The position numbers and the translations under genes were made by a program. A stretch of 64,000 nucleotides of DNA from NCBI RefSeq assembly GCF_900103215.1, contig NZ_FNGV01000004.1, positions 310,001-374,000 of the forward strand, written 5' to 3'. The stretch is from Kriegella aquimaris. GTDB taxonomy: Bacteria; Bacteroidota; Bacteroidia; Flavobacteriales; Flavobacteriaceae. The notes beneath the pieces are model-generated. The model saw nothing but the letters and a program-made list of their open reading frames with translations. It did no database searches and was not told the origin of the DNA. Shown here in pieces: positions 44,232 to 54,630 of the stretch (within the stretch, counting starts at the first letter, position 1; the number at the start of each line of letters is the position of its first letter).

Positions 44232-45668
44232 TTAATAATCATTTTCTTGTGCACTGTTCATTTGAGAGGCTTTCCATTTGCGCCATACGGAAACCATTTC
44301 ACTTAGCCTTTCCGGTTCACTACCAGCAAGGTCATTTTGTTCTTCTGGGTCATTTGAGATTTTGTAAAGCTCAAAATGTTGCCCCTCGTCATTACTATAA
44401 ACCTTATACTCATTATCCATCAGTGCGGCTTGCTTCTGAAACTCAAAAGCTAAAGGCTCGGATCTTTTTTTCACCTTTCCCTGTACAATAGGAAGCATGT
44501 CGATACCGTCATACGGACGTCCATTTTTCTTTAAATCAACTCCTATTATATTTGCTATCGTCGGAAAATAATCAGAGGTAAAACAGGGGATTTCTACTTT
44601 CGTGTTCGGTTGTATTCTGCCTTGCCACTCTATAATCCCCGGAACCCGGATTCCACCTTCGTGTAGGCTTCTTTTTCTACCTGTCAATCCTTTGGTAATT
44701 CCCTGCGTTCTACCAGTGGTCGATTTTCCTTCAGGACCATTATCACTTGTATAGAACAAAACTGTATTCTCGGCTATGCCCAAAGCTTTTAATTTATTGC
44801 GCAAACGGCCGACCTGTTCATCCATAGCCGAAATAACCCCATAATAATGTTGCTGATCTTCGGAAAGTTCAGCATAGGGCTTTCGATATTCATCACTCGT
44901 CAATACCGGTAAATGTGGGGTATGAAACCAGATAATACTCAAAAATGGTTTTTTGCTTTTTACCGCCTCCTCGATAAAAGGAATCGCCCGATCCATAATC
45001 ACTCTTGAGTCATCACCCTCTAAATTATCAGTTTCTATTTGGCCAGGCCCGGTCCAATAGGAAGTATTGAAAGGTTTACCTTCCACCAGCGCTCCGTTTA
45101 CGTCACCCGAAGATTTCGGCGGAGTAATCATGGGGTTCCATGTCGGAACTTTCGATTCGGTTACAAAACTAACGTCAAAACCATGGTCCCATGGTGGGGC
45201 ATAATCGGCATCGAATTTAGGTCGCCCTCCTCGATTCGCTTCCACAGTATCACGCGTTAGGGTGCCTAAGTGCCATTTACCAAAATGACCCGTAGTGTAT
45301 CCCACATCTTTGACCATCTCGCCCAACGTAATTTCTTGTGGTTTTATATGGCCGCAATTGGCCGTGCATATACCATAGCGAAGAGGGTGTCTTCCGGTCA
45401 TCACACTACCTCTAGTGGGAGAACATACCGCCGATGCCGAATAGAAGCGTTCAAAAACCGCCCCGTTGACGGCCATCTTATCTAAATTTGGAGTTTTGAG
45501 ATGCGAGTGCCCATTATACCCCGTATCGCCCCAGCCTTGATCGTCGGCCATAAGGAGAATGATGTTGGGTGTTTCTTGAGCGGTGGAGTGATCTTCCGAT
45601 TTTTTTGATTTTTCAGCGCAGCTCAGTAACATGCTTATTGCGAAAAATCCACTTACGATTAATTTCAT
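44232..45668 (-). CDS. Secreted S1-family sulfatase lipoprotein
   Basis: A 478-aa lipoprotein (lipobox LLSC, Cys17). ADDQGWGDTGYNG (41-53) gives the metal aspartates, and the signature is Cys82-Ser-Pro-Thr-Arg with SVMTGRHP. FGKWHLG and YTSDNGPEG follow, the classical arylsulfatase A layout. First of the three sulfatases in the locus, 230 bp behind susD; its own -7 box TATTTTTG lies on the minus strand at 45787-45794. Confidence 0.92.
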   Translation of the reverse strand: MKLIVSGFFAISMLLSCAEKSKKSEDHSTAQETPNIILLMADDQGWGDTGYNGHSHLKTPNLDKMAVNGAVFERFYSASAVCSPTRGSVMTGRHPLRYGICTANCGHIKPQEITLGEMVKDVGYTTGHFGKWHLGTLTRDTVEANRGGRPKFDADYAPPWDHGFDVSFVTESKVPTWNPMITPPKSSGDVNGALVEGKPFNTSYWTGPGQIETDNLEGDDSRVIMDRAIPFIEEAVKSKKPFLSIIWFHTPHLPVLTSDEYRKPYAELSEDQQHYYGVISAMDEQVGRLRNKLKALGIAENTVLFYTSDNGPEGKSTTGRTQGITKGLTGRKRSLHEGGIRVPGIIEWQGRIQPNTKVEIPCFTSDYFPTIANIIGVDLKKNGRPYDGIDMLPIVQGKVKKRSEPLAFEFQKQAALMDNEYKVYSNDEGQHFELYKISNDPEEQNDLAGSEPERLSEMVSVWRKWKASQMNSAQENDY

Positions 45669-45786
45669 ATTTTCTCTTTGTACGTGTACAAATAGCCTTC
45701 TAAAGCATCGGGTAAAATTTAAAAGTAAATTTCAACAATTAAATATAGTCTTCGGGAATACGCAATTTAACATTAATATCTCCTTT

Positions 45787-45809
45787 CAAAAATATACTTG
45801 GTCAGAGAG
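45787..45809 (-). promoter_or_regulatory. Promoter-like element before the sulfatase cluster
   Basis: On the minus strand a perfect -7 box TATTTTTG (45787-45794), with a -33-like TTG 18 bp upstream, directly follows CTCTCTGACCAAGT (45796-45809). A 13/14 copy of that element occurs before the MFS gene (62809-62822). Confidence 0.4.
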
Positions 45810-45898
45810 ACGCAAAAATCTCCCCAACCAAATATAAACTAACTAACAAAATAATATTACATAACGCACTATATATACAAACACCAAGTCTTAACTAT

Positions 45899-47350
45899 CT
45901 ACCATCCTGTATTTTGGGTCAAATTCGGGTTCAATCGAACTTGATTGTCAGGTATCGGAAATAATAACTTAAAATCTTCAACATTTTTTCCCTGTGCACG
46001 CATAGTGGTCAAAAATTGCCCTCTCCTTTTTAAATCCCACGCTCTTTGGCCTTCGAACGCCAATTCAAATCTTCTTTCTTCGAGTACCGCAGTTCTAAAA
46101 TCGTCCTGTGATAGCCCTGTCAAATCAGGAAGATCAGTCGCTACTCCATTTCGTGCCCTTTCGCGCACTTTGTTAATCCACACATATTTTTGACTATCGC
46201 CATAATCAACCTCATTTGAAGCCTCTGCTGCAATTAATAGAATATCGGCATAGCGGATAACATTAAAATTAACCCCAGACTGCAATTCATTTGCCCGATC
46301 ATCGAATTTGCTTACATAGAAAGGGTAAACACCTGGGCCATATGCATCTTCCATAGTTATCGTGCCAGTAACCCCATCTATATGTTCATAACTATCGGCT
46401 ATGGTTACTGACCTTCTATAGGATATTGGGTTTTCGGCATTGAACTCAGCACTAGGTGCAATTGAACCTCCCACAACCGTATTGGCCCAAAATGAATTTC
46501 CGTATTGACCAGGAAGTGCACGGGGACCGAATCTACCCGGTATCGGGTTATTCCTTTCACCACTTAGATATTGAATTTGATAAATGTGCTCGACACCATT
46601 ATTATATTCTGTTTTGAAAGCATGGGCATAATCTTCAAAAAGATCATATGCGCCTGAATCAATTACTCTTTTGGCGTGGACCAAGGCATTCGGAAAATCA
46701 TTTCTGTAAAGGTATATTCTCGCCAGCAAGGCATCTGCAATATGGGCGTTTAACCTGCCAGCCGAACTCGTAGTGGGCAGTTCTAAAGCTGCTTCGGTTA
46801 AATCGCGCAGAATTACGGTGTATACTTCATCGACCGAAGATCTAGGTGTATCGACCGCATCAAAACCTATCGTTGGAATCTCATAAATGGGCACTCCGCC
46901 CAATACACGAACCAAATGCCAATAAAAAAGTGCGCGGAGGGCTTTGGCTTCAGATACAATATCGGCCTTTTTTCCTTCATCCAAATCAATTTCAGCAGTA
47001 TACAATGCTACTTCATTGGCCAAGTTAATGCCATCATAAGCAGATCGCCAAAACCCTTCGGTAAGTTCATTGCTATATGTAAACTCATCCCACTCGAATA
47101 AATCGGAAACATTTGGTGATACAGTTGCATTGTCGGCATTTACTTCTCCATAATTTATGGCGGTATTGCCATATAAACTATATACAGAATTATAGACGCC
47201 GTACAAGCCGGCTAACGCATCATCTTCAGAAGAATAGAAATTTGCAATACTTATGTTTCCCGCCGGATTTTCTTCCAACGCACTTTCACAAGATGTCAAC
47301 CACAGCGCGAAAGACATCATTACACTAGTTATATATTTTATATTTTTCAT
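45899..47350 (-). CDS. susD: SusD/RagB-family glycan-binding lipoprotein
   Basis: A 483-aa SusD-like lipoprotein (lipobox LTSC, about Cys20). TPR-helical core with LANEVALYTAEI, AKALRALFYWHLVRVLGGVPI (about 130-150), the C-terminal ERRFELAFEGQRAWDLKRRG motif and LNPNLTQNTGW ending, all typical. It forms a lid over the SusC barrel (18 bp upstream gene) and captures oligosaccharides at the outer membrane. Glycan unknown; sulfatases downstream suggest a sulfated one. Confidence 0.93.
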   Translation of the reverse strand: MKNIKYITSVMMSFALWLTSCESALEENPAGNISIANFYSSEDDALAGLYGVYNSVYSLYGNTAINYGEVNADNATVSPNVSDLFEWDEFTYSNELTEGFWRSAYDGINLANEVALYTAEIDLDEGKKADIVSEAKALRALFYWHLVRVLGGVPIYEIPTIGFDAVDTPRSSVDEVYTVILRDLTEAALELPTTSSAGRLNAHIADALLARIYLYRNDFPNALVHAKRVIDSGAYDLFEDYAHAFKTEYNNGVEHIYQIQYLSGERNNPIPGRFGPRALPGQYGNSFWANTVVGGSIAPSAEFNAENPISYRRSVTIADSYEHIDGVTGTITMEDAYGPGVYPFYVSKFDDRANELQSGVNFNVIRYADILLIAAEASNEVDYGDSQKYVWINKVRERARNGVATDLPDLTGLSQDDFRTAVLEERRFELAFEGQRAWDLKRRGQFLTTMRAQGKNVEDFKLLFPIPDNQVRLNPNLTQNTGW

Positions 47351-47368
47351 GATATTTTTCTCGTTATA

Positions 47369-50300
47369 TTAAAAGCCCAATTTCATTCCAATCCTAAAAC
47401 TTCGAGACGAAGGGTAAGCACCATTGTCAACCCCGAAACTAACGTTGTTCGAGGCGTATAAATCTACTTCTGGATCAAAACCGGAATAATTTGTTACCGT
47501 AATCAAGTTGTCGGCAGCAATAAATAACTGTGCACTTCTGCACCAGTCTAGACCAAGTTCATCAATGGGTAAGTTATACGAAAGGTTTATGGTTTTTACT
47601 CGTAAATAAGACCCATCTTCTACGTTTCTATCACTAAAATTTTTCCACTCACCCGCATTGGTGAGAGGAGCCTCGATCGTGTTGCCCGTTCCCGGACCTT
47701 GCCATCGCTCGTCAAATGCTTTTTGCAATACATTGTGTTTTTGAGGCTGGGCAAACAACCCTATGGTATTCATGTTTGCCAGGTCATTCCCTTGACTTCC
47801 GTTTATGTAAATGGAAAGATTTAAATTCTTGAAAGCAAATGAATTGGTAAATCCATATATAAAATCGGGATTGGGATCACCCACCACCTCCTTATCATCT
47901 AAATTACGATTGAAGCCGTCTCCGTTCAGATCCCTATATTTTGGTAGTCCAACCCTATTTACACCACCGACGGAGTTACCACCGGCAACGATTTCTTCTT
48001 CAGATTCCCAAATACCATCAAAGCGATAGCCAAAGAATTGGCCTAGCGGTTTGCCGACTTGTGCGATGGATTGCCCATAAGCGGTTTCTCCCCTACCAAT
48101 TCCATTGATTAATTCATCAGTGCCTTCCGGAAGTTCCAATAGTTTATTCCGATTAAAAGAAATATTAAAATTCGAATTCCAAGTGAGTTTTCCAAAAGTA
48201 TGATTCATTCCGAGGTCAAACTCAAATCCCCTATTTTCAACCTTACCTATGTTCTGTACGCTGGTCGTATAGCCCGATTGGGTAGGTATGGCGACACTCA
48301 ATAAAAGATCTTCGGTGGTTTTTACATAATAGCCCGCCTCCAAATTTAATCTCCCTTCGAAAAGGCCCATTTCGAGACCCACATCGGTCTGTTTTGTACG
48401 CTCCCATTTTAAATCGGGATTATTGATTCGATTGGGAGCAAGCCCTACTACAGGTACGCCCCCGATTATAGGTTGATTTGTTGCCGCATAAAGGGCCAGT
48501 GAGTTATAGGCCCCAATAGATTCGTTACCAGTCAAACCATAACTACCCCTCAATTTAAGTGCACTGAAAACATTGAGATTTTTAATAAAATCTTCTTCCA
48601 CCAATCGCCATGCTATCGCTCCCGAAGGAAAGACGCCCCATTTTTTACCAGTCCCGAATTTAGAGGACCCATCTCTACGAATAGAGGCCGTAGCAATATA
48701 CTTATCGGCGAATACATAGTTAACCCTTCCCAAATATGACAGTAATGCGGTTTTGGTAGCACCACTTTTAGATGGCCGCGGATCGGAACCAAGTTCTAGA
48801 TTATTAAATTCCACTAAATCAGTGAAAAAGTCATCGGTACGGGAAAAAACACTTTCCAACTTATTGTTTTGGTAAGTATAGCCTATAACGGCATCTAAGC
48901 GATGCCGATCTCCGAAAGACCTGTTATAATTAAATGTGTATTCCGCCAATAAATTGGTTCGCTGTACATTACCGACCGAAGCTATGCCTTTATTGGGCAA
49001 TGCCTGCGTTTCAGCCGTTGTGGGCGTATAGGCATTCCGTTTCGAATTAATCAGGTCAGCGCCAAAATTAGCTTTAAAAGACAAACCGTTGAACAGCTGA
49101 TATTGTAAAAAAGCATTACTAAGAACCCGGGTAGCATATGTAATATCGGTTCGTGTTTTAGCAATGGAAACTGGATTTTCAAGTACCTTTACGGTTTCAT
49201 CATGGTTATGCACATAATTACCCTCGCTATCGGTAACGGGGATTACCGGAGTGGTCGCCAAGGCATTCCATAGCGGCGTATCATTCTGATATCCCCCTCC
49301 ATCGGAATCAACAGCATCATTAATAGTTCTAGTAATGTTGGCATTCATACCAAATTTCAACCTTTTGCCCAAATCTTGGTCAAGGTTGAATTTTAGGCCT
49401 GCCCTTTTAAAGTTTGATTCAATGATGATTCCATCTTGATCCATGTAGTTACCGGAAACCAAATACCGTGTGCCTTCGCGGCCCCCTGAAACGGTAAGAT
49501 TATAATTATTGGTAATCGCACTTCTAAAAATCTGGTCTTGCCAATCTGTTCCCTCGCCCAAATCCTCTGGAAAAGGTTTATTCACTCCATCGTATATAAG
49601 CGGCTGATTGTTGTTGATAGCCCATTCATTAGTCAAAATGGCCAACTCTTCGGCATTTGCCAAATCCAGCTTTTTCCTTACCGAACTGATACTTGTGGAA
49701 TACTCGAAATCTATTTTAGCTTTGCCAATTCCCCCTCTTTTAGTAGTAACTATAACAACGCCATTCGCTCCTCTTGCCCCATAAATCGCAGTCGCGGAAG
49801 CATCTTTCAACACTTGAATAGAGGCTATTTCTGCAGGACTAATACTCGTTAGCGGATCACTTGCCGAAGCTCTGTTACCCCCAGCTTCTGGCGTAGTATT
49901 ACCATTATCAATCGGAAAACCATCAACTACATAAAGCGGCTGACTGGAAGCGTTGATTGAATTCGTACCCCTTACCCTAATTCTAATGCCACCACCCGGT
50001 GCATTGGAAGCAGCCCTAATATCAACCCCAGAGGCCTTTCCTTGTAATGCCTGTACAAAAGTATTGGTCGGTGTTTTTTCTAGATCTGTGCCTTTTACAG
50101 AGGCAACAGACCCGGTAAGATCTTTCTTTCGGACCGTTCCATAACCAACAACTACCACTTCCTCCAAACCTGCAGCATCTTCGATCAAGCCTATGGTAAT
50201 GTTCGATTGCCCATTTACAGATACTTCTTTAGTAGCGAAGCCTATATAAGAAATCACCAAAACAGCACTATCGTCAGCAATATCCAATACAAATTTTCCA

Positions 50301-50824
50301 TCAAAATCGGTTTGGGTACCATTGGTCGTACCCTTCTCTAAAATATTGGCCCCCGGTAAAGGTGCTCCATCGGCATCTGTTACTACGCCAGTAATTTGGC
50401 TTTGCACCGAACTTTCTTCGTCAAGAGCAGACCCCGATACCTTCAGGGGTGCTGCGCGATTCATAGCCTTTCTGGTAAGAATGACTTGTCGATTACGTGT
50501 TTTATAAGCAATATTTGTGTGGTCAAAAAGCAATGCCAGTACATCCGCTATTTTCTTTCCCTCAATACGAAGGGTTACTTTTCGATTAAGATCTATCTGG
50601 GCACTTTCATATAGAAAACGAAACTCAGAAATGCTCTCTATCTCATCAAAAATTTGTTCAATACTAGCATTTTCTAAATTCAAAGTCAATTTCGTACCCT
50701 GTGCGTAGGAGTTTGCTTGAATTTCGAATAACGAAACTATAAGTAAGAAGGTAGTCAGTTTCATTTTCAAGTCGAATTTAGGGATATGCCTATGTAGCAA
50801 CATCCCCGTAAATATTTTTTTCAT
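47369..50824 (-). CDS. susC: SusC/RagA TonB-dependent transporter with STN domain
   Basis: An 1151-aa receptor. Signal region to about 42 (SYAQ), an STN (secretin/TonB N-terminal) domain at about 50-115, a carboxypeptidase-D-like repeat (about 144-212), TonB-box-like EEVVVVGYGT (221-230), plug and beta-barrel ending FRIGMKLGF. STN plus adjacent fecR and ECF sigma gene means this transporter can signal its own induction. The long leader before MKLTTFLLIVSLF (Met21) hints that Met21 could be the true start. It imports oligosaccharides with SusD. Confidence 0.93.
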   Translation of the reverse strand: MKKIFTGMLLHRHIPKFDLKMKLTTFLLIVSLFEIQANSYAQGTKLTLNLENASIEQIFDEIESISEFRFLYESAQIDLNRKVTLRIEGKKIADVLALLFDHTNIAYKTRNRQVILTRKAMNRAAPLKVSGSALDEESSVQSQITGVVTDADGAPLPGANILEKGTTNGTQTDFDGKFVLDIADDSAVLVISYIGFATKEVSVNGQSNITIGLIEDAAGLEEVVVVGYGTVRKKDLTGSVASVKGTDLEKTPTNTFVQALQGKASGVDIRAASNAPGGGIRIRVRGTNSINASSQPLYVVDGFPIDNGNTTPEAGGNRASASDPLTSISPAEIASIQVLKDASATAIYGARGANGVVIVTTKRGGIGKAKIDFEYSTSISSVRKKLDLANAEELAILTNEWAINNNQPLIYDGVNKPFPEDLGEGTDWQDQIFRSAITNNYNLTVSGGREGTRYLVSGNYMDQDGIIIESNFKRAGLKFNLDQDLGKRLKFGMNANITRTINDAVDSDGGGYQNDTPLWNALATTPVIPVTDSEGNYVHNHDETVKVLENPVSIAKTRTDITYATRVLSNAFLQYQLFNGLSFKANFGADLINSKRNAYTPTTAETQALPNKGIASVGNVQRTNLLAEYTFNYNRSFGDRHRLDAVIGYTYQNNKLESVFSRTDDFFTDLVEFNNLELGSDPRPSKSGATKTALLSYLGRVNYVFADKYIATASIRRDGSSKFGTGKKWGVFPSGAIAWRLVEEDFIKNLNVFSALKLRGSYGLTGNESIGAYNSLALYAATNQPIIGGVPVVGLAPNRINNPDLKWERTKQTDVGLEMGLFEGRLNLEAGYYVKTTEDLLLSVAIPTQSGYTTSVQNIGKVENRGFEFDLGMNHTFGKLTWNSNFNISFNRNKLLELPEGTDELINGIGRGETAYGQSIAQVGKPLGQFFGYRFDGIWESEEEIVAGGNSVGGVNRVGLPKYRDLNGDGFNRNLDDKEVVGDPNPDFIYGFTNSFAFKNLNLSIYINGSQGNDLANMNTIGLFAQPQKHNVLQKAFDERWQGPGTGNTIEAPLTNAGEWKNFSDRNVEDGSYLRVKTINLSYNLPIDELGLDWCRSAQLFIAADNLITVTNYSGFDPEVDLYASNNVSFGVDNGAYPSSRSFRIGMKLGF

Positions 50825-50877
50825 AGTTTTGGTTTGATTAAATGATTTTGAAAAGGTCGTTTAATTAATTGTTCTTA

Positions 50878-50915
50878 AATCGGGAAATGGTCTCAAGCAT
50901 TTTCCGATTTTTTTT
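50878..50915 (+). terminator. Hairpin between fecR and susC
   Basis: AATCGGGAAATG, an 8-base loop, CATTTTCCGATT, then T residues, in the fecR-susC gap; one position pairs as G-U. The U tail is on the plus strand whereas both flanking genes run on the minus strand, so on the real transcript it is a hairpin without a good tail: an attenuator or processing site rather than a proven terminator. Confidence 0.4.
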
Positions 50916-50982
50916 GAACTTTTTTATTACATTACAAAAGTCAAAGCATAGGCATTAGGATTATTTGAATTCATTTAATTTG

Positions 50983-52122
50983 TTAATCTATCGTTATTTT
51001 TCCCTCTTTTATAGTATACCCAAAAGAGTATATTTCCCCTATAGATTTCATGACATCTTCGATACTCTCTATGTTCACATGAAAATGGGCATTGAAAATT
51101 TTATCCCCTAGGAGTGTATTGTTATTCTGAATGGTAATATTATAACTACGCTCTAACTTTTTTGCCATCTTAGAAAATGAGGTATTCTTAAAAACCAGCT
51201 CCCCCTTAATCCATCCGGTGTACAGGGTTACATCGACATCCTCTGTAGTAGTATGATGTGACTCTTTATTCCAAGCACCTTTTTTACCTGGAACCAGCAC
51301 TACATTGTCAGCTGGAACCAATGTATTGGACATATTCACTGAACCTTCGACCAATACGGTCTTAATCTCGGCATCTTCTTTATAGGATGATAAATTAAAT
51401 TCGGTACCTAGTACTTCAACGGCCACTTCTTCCGCATGTACAACAAAAGGATGTGCGACGTCTTTGGCCACTTTAAAATATGCTTCGCCTTCTATAAAAA
51501 CTTCCCGCTTCCCTTTGTTTAAGAATTTGACAGGATACCTCATCTTCGTTCCCGAATTAAGATGAACCAACGTACCATCGGACAATTCAACATCGAAAAT
51601 TTTTCCAAAAGGAATTTCCAATTCATTATATACCAATTCGTCCATTTCCGAATCGGCGCTATAACTTATTTTATTGCCTTTTTGTACACCCAGTACTTTG
51701 CCCGAAGTGGAAATAATTTGTTGGCTTTCCCCCTCTTTGATAACTTTGACCTCATCACCTCCCATTTTTAATTTGATGGCAGTTTCGGAAATCGGAATTT
51801 CGTTTTTAATATTTTGATTTTGATAGACTGTGTAACCGATTGCCATTAAGCCTACAAAAATGGCAGCATACTTTAGAAGTGGTTTCCAAAAGGGAACTAC
51901 CCGCTTTTTAGAAGCATTTATTTTTTGCAAAAGGTGACTCCATTCCTCTTCTGAATCCAAATCTTCTAAAAAATCCAACGCTTCAGACAGCAAATCTTCA
52001 TGATAAAGTGTATCGACAATTTCACGTTCACTTTTGGTCAAGCCTTCAAGTACTTCGTTCTCCAATGTTGGAGCATCTTGAATACTTTTCAAAACGGATT
52101 TTAACTTTGCTATCCCCGTCAT
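50983..52122 (-). CDS. fecR: FecR-family anti-sigma factor
   Basis: A 379-aa membrane regulator. Cytoplasmic N-terminal anti-sigma region (1-78), one transmembrane helix (about 82-100), then the periplasmic FecR domain (about 180-280; LSDGTLVHLNSGTKMRYPVKF) and a C-terminal DUF4974-like domain (about 305-379; VFKNTSFSKMAKKLERSYNI). It receives the signal from the STN domain of the adjacent SusC and controls the divergent sigma factor. Transcribed with susC after 158 bp. Confidence 0.93.
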   Translation of the reverse strand: MTGIAKLKSVLKSIQDAPTLENEVLEGLTKSEREIVDTLYHEDLLSEALDFLEDLDSEEEWSHLLQKINASKKRVVPFWKPLLKYAAIFVGLMAIGYTVYQNQNIKNEIPISETAIKLKMGGDEVKVIKEGESQQIISTSGKVLGVQKGNKISYSADSEMDELVYNELEIPFGKIFDVELSDGTLVHLNSGTKMRYPVKFLNKGKREVFIEGEAYFKVAKDVAHPFVVHAEEVAVEVLGTEFNLSSYKEDAEIKTVLVEGSVNMSNTLVPADNVVLVPGKKGAWNKESHHTTTEDVDVTLYTGWIKGELVFKNTSFSKMAKKLERSYNITIQNNNTLLGDKIFNAHFHVNIESIEDVMKSIGEIYSFGYTIKEGKITID

Positions 52123-52307
52123 TATAAGGTGTTTTATTATAAGTTGTCATAAAACCGAATTAGGGTGACAAAAAATTATCTTTTTTTAACAATTTGACAA
52201 AATTTCTTATTAAATGAAATTAAATTACTATAATTGGAAGCTTAAATCAACAGATAGTACAATTACCCATTCCATAATTTAGCGAGTTCAATCCTAGGAA
52301 AAACACA
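52123..52307. other. fecR/sigma divergent intergenic region
   Basis: A 185-bp AT-rich region with a GTTTTAT-N11-ATAAAAC inverted repeat near its start. It should hold the divergent promoters of fecR-susC and the ECF sigma gene; no strong TAnnTTTG was seen, as expected if ECF sigma drives one of them. Confidence 0.35.
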
Positions 52308-52853
52308 ATGCCATTACACCAAAAAAATGATGCCGATGAATTAGAACAGCTCTTTAAAGAGCACTATTCATTACTGTGTTTGATTTCTTTTGGAATTTTA
52401 AAAGACAAGGAAGCTGCCAAAGATATCGTGCAAGATTTTTTTATTTCCTACTGGCAACGAAGAACAACGATTTCAATCACAATTTCATTTAAAGCATATG
52501 CAATTCGCGCTGTAAAGAATTTGAGCCTGCTTTCGCTGGAAAAAGCAAAAAAAGAGAAATCAATATTACACGATTTAAAGCCCATAGTTTACGAAGATCC
52601 GAAAGTTTTGGGAGCCCCCCATTCCAATGGCAAGGTACTGGCTCTATTAAATAAATTACCTGAAAGCAGAAGACAAATATTTATTTCTGCCATTCTTAAC
52701 GGGCAGAGTTATGCAGAAATAGCCGAAACCCAAGGCATCTCTATTAATACCGTTAAAACTCAAATGAAAAGGGCCTACGCCTTTCTCAGGACTGAGGCCG
52801 CCGAGAATCTCTTGCGTATTGTTTTCTGGGGTACATTTGTTTATGTGAACTGA
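52308..52853 (+). CDS. ECF-family RNA polymerase sigma factor
   Basis: A 181-aa sigma-70 (ECF, FecI-like) factor with region 2 (about 13-80: LEQLFKEHYSLLCLISFGIL and DIVQDFFISYW) and region 4 (about 110-165: RRQIFISAILNGQSYAEIA, KTQMKRAYAFLR). Divergent from fecR; the pair with STN-SusC is the classical trans-envelope induction circuit. It probably activates the fecR-susC-susD-sulfatase operon. Convergent with the sulfatase at 52884, 30 bp away. Confidence 0.92.
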   Translation: MPLHQKNDADELEQLFKEHYSLLCLISFGILKDKEAAKDIVQDFFISYWQRRTTISITISFKAYAIRAVKNLSLLSLEKAKKEKSILHDLKPIVYEDPKVLGAPHSNGKVLALLNKLPESRRQIFISAILNGQSYAEIAETQGISINTVKTQMKRAYAFLRTEAAENLLRIVFWGTFVYVN

Positions 52854-52883
52854 CACCAAAACAAGGTATCACCTTTATCCCAT

Positions 52884-54479
52884 TTAATCTTTTGTCACTT
52901 TGCTCCCCCACCAATCTTCATTGGGCTTAAAATCATCGGATAGAAATTCGAGGCGTTGCGCTTCCAAAGCGGGCCACTTCTCGTTTACAATATTTTCATG
53001 CCTTTCTTCTGCTAGCTTGGCGTCAAATTCTGGATCTTTTGTTGCCATGTTAGCTCCGACCTCCTGTAGCCAACTCAACAATTTCTTGCTCATTTTCTTT
53101 GCAACTTCAGGATTTGCATTTATGACGTTAGATTGCTCGCTACCATCAGAAGCGAGGTCATAAAGTTCTTCGCTATCATCTTCCCAATAGTGAATCAATT
53201 TCCAGTTCTTCTCCCGAATGACCGATGACGGATTGCCCCCTTGGTTACCATAGTGGGGATAGTGCCAGAAAAGCGGTCGATCAACGTTCATTTCTTTTCC
53301 TTCTAAAATTGGTTTAAGGCTCACCCCGTCGATATGCTGTTGCGGCATCAAATCTACACCTGCAAAATCTAGAAGTGTGGGATAAAAATCGGTGCCGATT
53401 ACCGGAAAATCACTTTGAGACCCTCCGTTCTTTAGCCAAGGTACTTTAATAAAATAAGGTTCGCGGATGCCACCTTCCCACTGATATCCCTTGCCTCCTC
53501 TCAACGGAAGGTTCGACGTAGAGAATGCGTCACCTGAGGCCACGCCCCCATTGTCGGATGTAAATACTACTATCGTATTTTCTTCCAGCCCCGAATCCTT
53601 TAAAGCTTTTAACACGACACCCACGGCATCATCCATGCTTTCGACCAATCCCGCATAAATAGGATTGTCTTGAACTTGTCGGATGGGCAATACACGTTCC
53701 ATCTCATACCCATGATCTTCTATTCCTTGATCTTCAGCTTTGTCCCTATACTTTTGCCATTTTTGCTCCGAAGTCTGTATCGGTCCGTGCACAGCATAAA
53801 AGGAAAGAAAAGCAAAAAAAGTAGAATCTTTATGCTGCTCGATAAAATCTGCCGTTTCGTTGGCCAAGCGCATGGTTAGGTTTTCCCCTTTCTCTTTATT
53901 CGGAAGTTTAGGGTTATCCCATGGCGAAAAATAACCGCCCATCGGGCTTCCTTTGTCCCAACCTCCTTTGTTAATGTCAAAACCATGATCTTCAGGATAG
54001 GAACCTTCTTTGCCCAAATGCCATTTTCCAGAGAAGAAGGTTTTATATCCTGCCTTTTTCATGGCTTCGGCTATGGTAACGTCGTTTGCTGGCAAGTTAT
54101 GTACATACTCGGCCGGAAGTAACATATCATGCCTATTGTAAGCCCGCCATGCGGTGCCCGAGGCTGCACCAATCCAATCGGTAATCCCATGGCGTGCCGT
54201 GAACTTCCCAGTCATAAGACTGGCTCGTGAAGGACTGCATACCCTACTCGCCGCATACCCTTGTGTAAACATCATGCCTTCATTGGCGATACGGTCTACG
54301 TTCGGGGTCTCATAAAACGTACTGCCTGTAACACTTAAATCCATTAGCCCAAGGTCATCAACTAGAATAAAAACGACATTGGGCTTTTTATTTGTTTTTT
54401 CTTCTTTAGCTTGCTCATCCTTGCATCCAAAAAAGACAAAAGGACAAAGAACAAAAACTACATACCTGAAATAATTCAT
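52884..54479 (-). CDS. Secreted S1-family sulfatase lipoprotein
   Basis: A 531-aa lipoprotein (lipobox FFGC, Cys19). Metal aspartates 41-42 (VDDLGLMD), signature Cys81-Ser-Pro-Ser-Arg with SLMTGK, SGKWHLG, and FTSDNGG. A C-terminal EELYDLASDGSEQSN segment is typical of the arylsulfatase A group. It follows susD of the second pair by 151 bp and probably acts in that locus. Confidence 0.92.
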   Translation of the reverse strand: MNYFRYVVFVLCPFVFFGCKDEQAKEEKTNKKPNVVFILVDDLGLMDLSVTGSTFYETPNVDRIANEGMMFTQGYAASRVCSPSRASLMTGKFTARHGITDWIGAASGTAWRAYNRHDMLLPAEYVHNLPANDVTIAEAMKKAGYKTFFSGKWHLGKEGSYPEDHGFDINKGGWDKGSPMGGYFSPWDNPKLPNKEKGENLTMRLANETADFIEQHKDSTFFAFLSFYAVHGPIQTSEQKWQKYRDKAEDQGIEDHGYEMERVLPIRQVQDNPIYAGLVESMDDAVGVVLKALKDSGLEENTIVVFTSDNGGVASGDAFSTSNLPLRGGKGYQWEGGIREPYFIKVPWLKNGGSQSDFPVIGTDFYPTLLDFAGVDLMPQQHIDGVSLKPILEGKEMNVDRPLFWHYPHYGNQGGNPSSVIREKNWKLIHYWEDDSEELYDLASDGSEQSNVINANPEVAKKMSKKLLSWLQEVGANMATKDPEFDAKLAEERHENIVNEKWPALEAQRLEFLSDDFKPNEDWWGSKVTKD

Positions 54480-54630
54480 ATGTATTCTATTTAGACTATT
54501 CTCAATATATTATGGCTAACAACCTATTTAAAATTGCATCAACGATTATCCGGCCATACTACAGACTTTATCGATTTCACCGCTCTATTGAGCGTAAATT
54601 CAATCAAATTTGCAATGCATTGACCCACTT

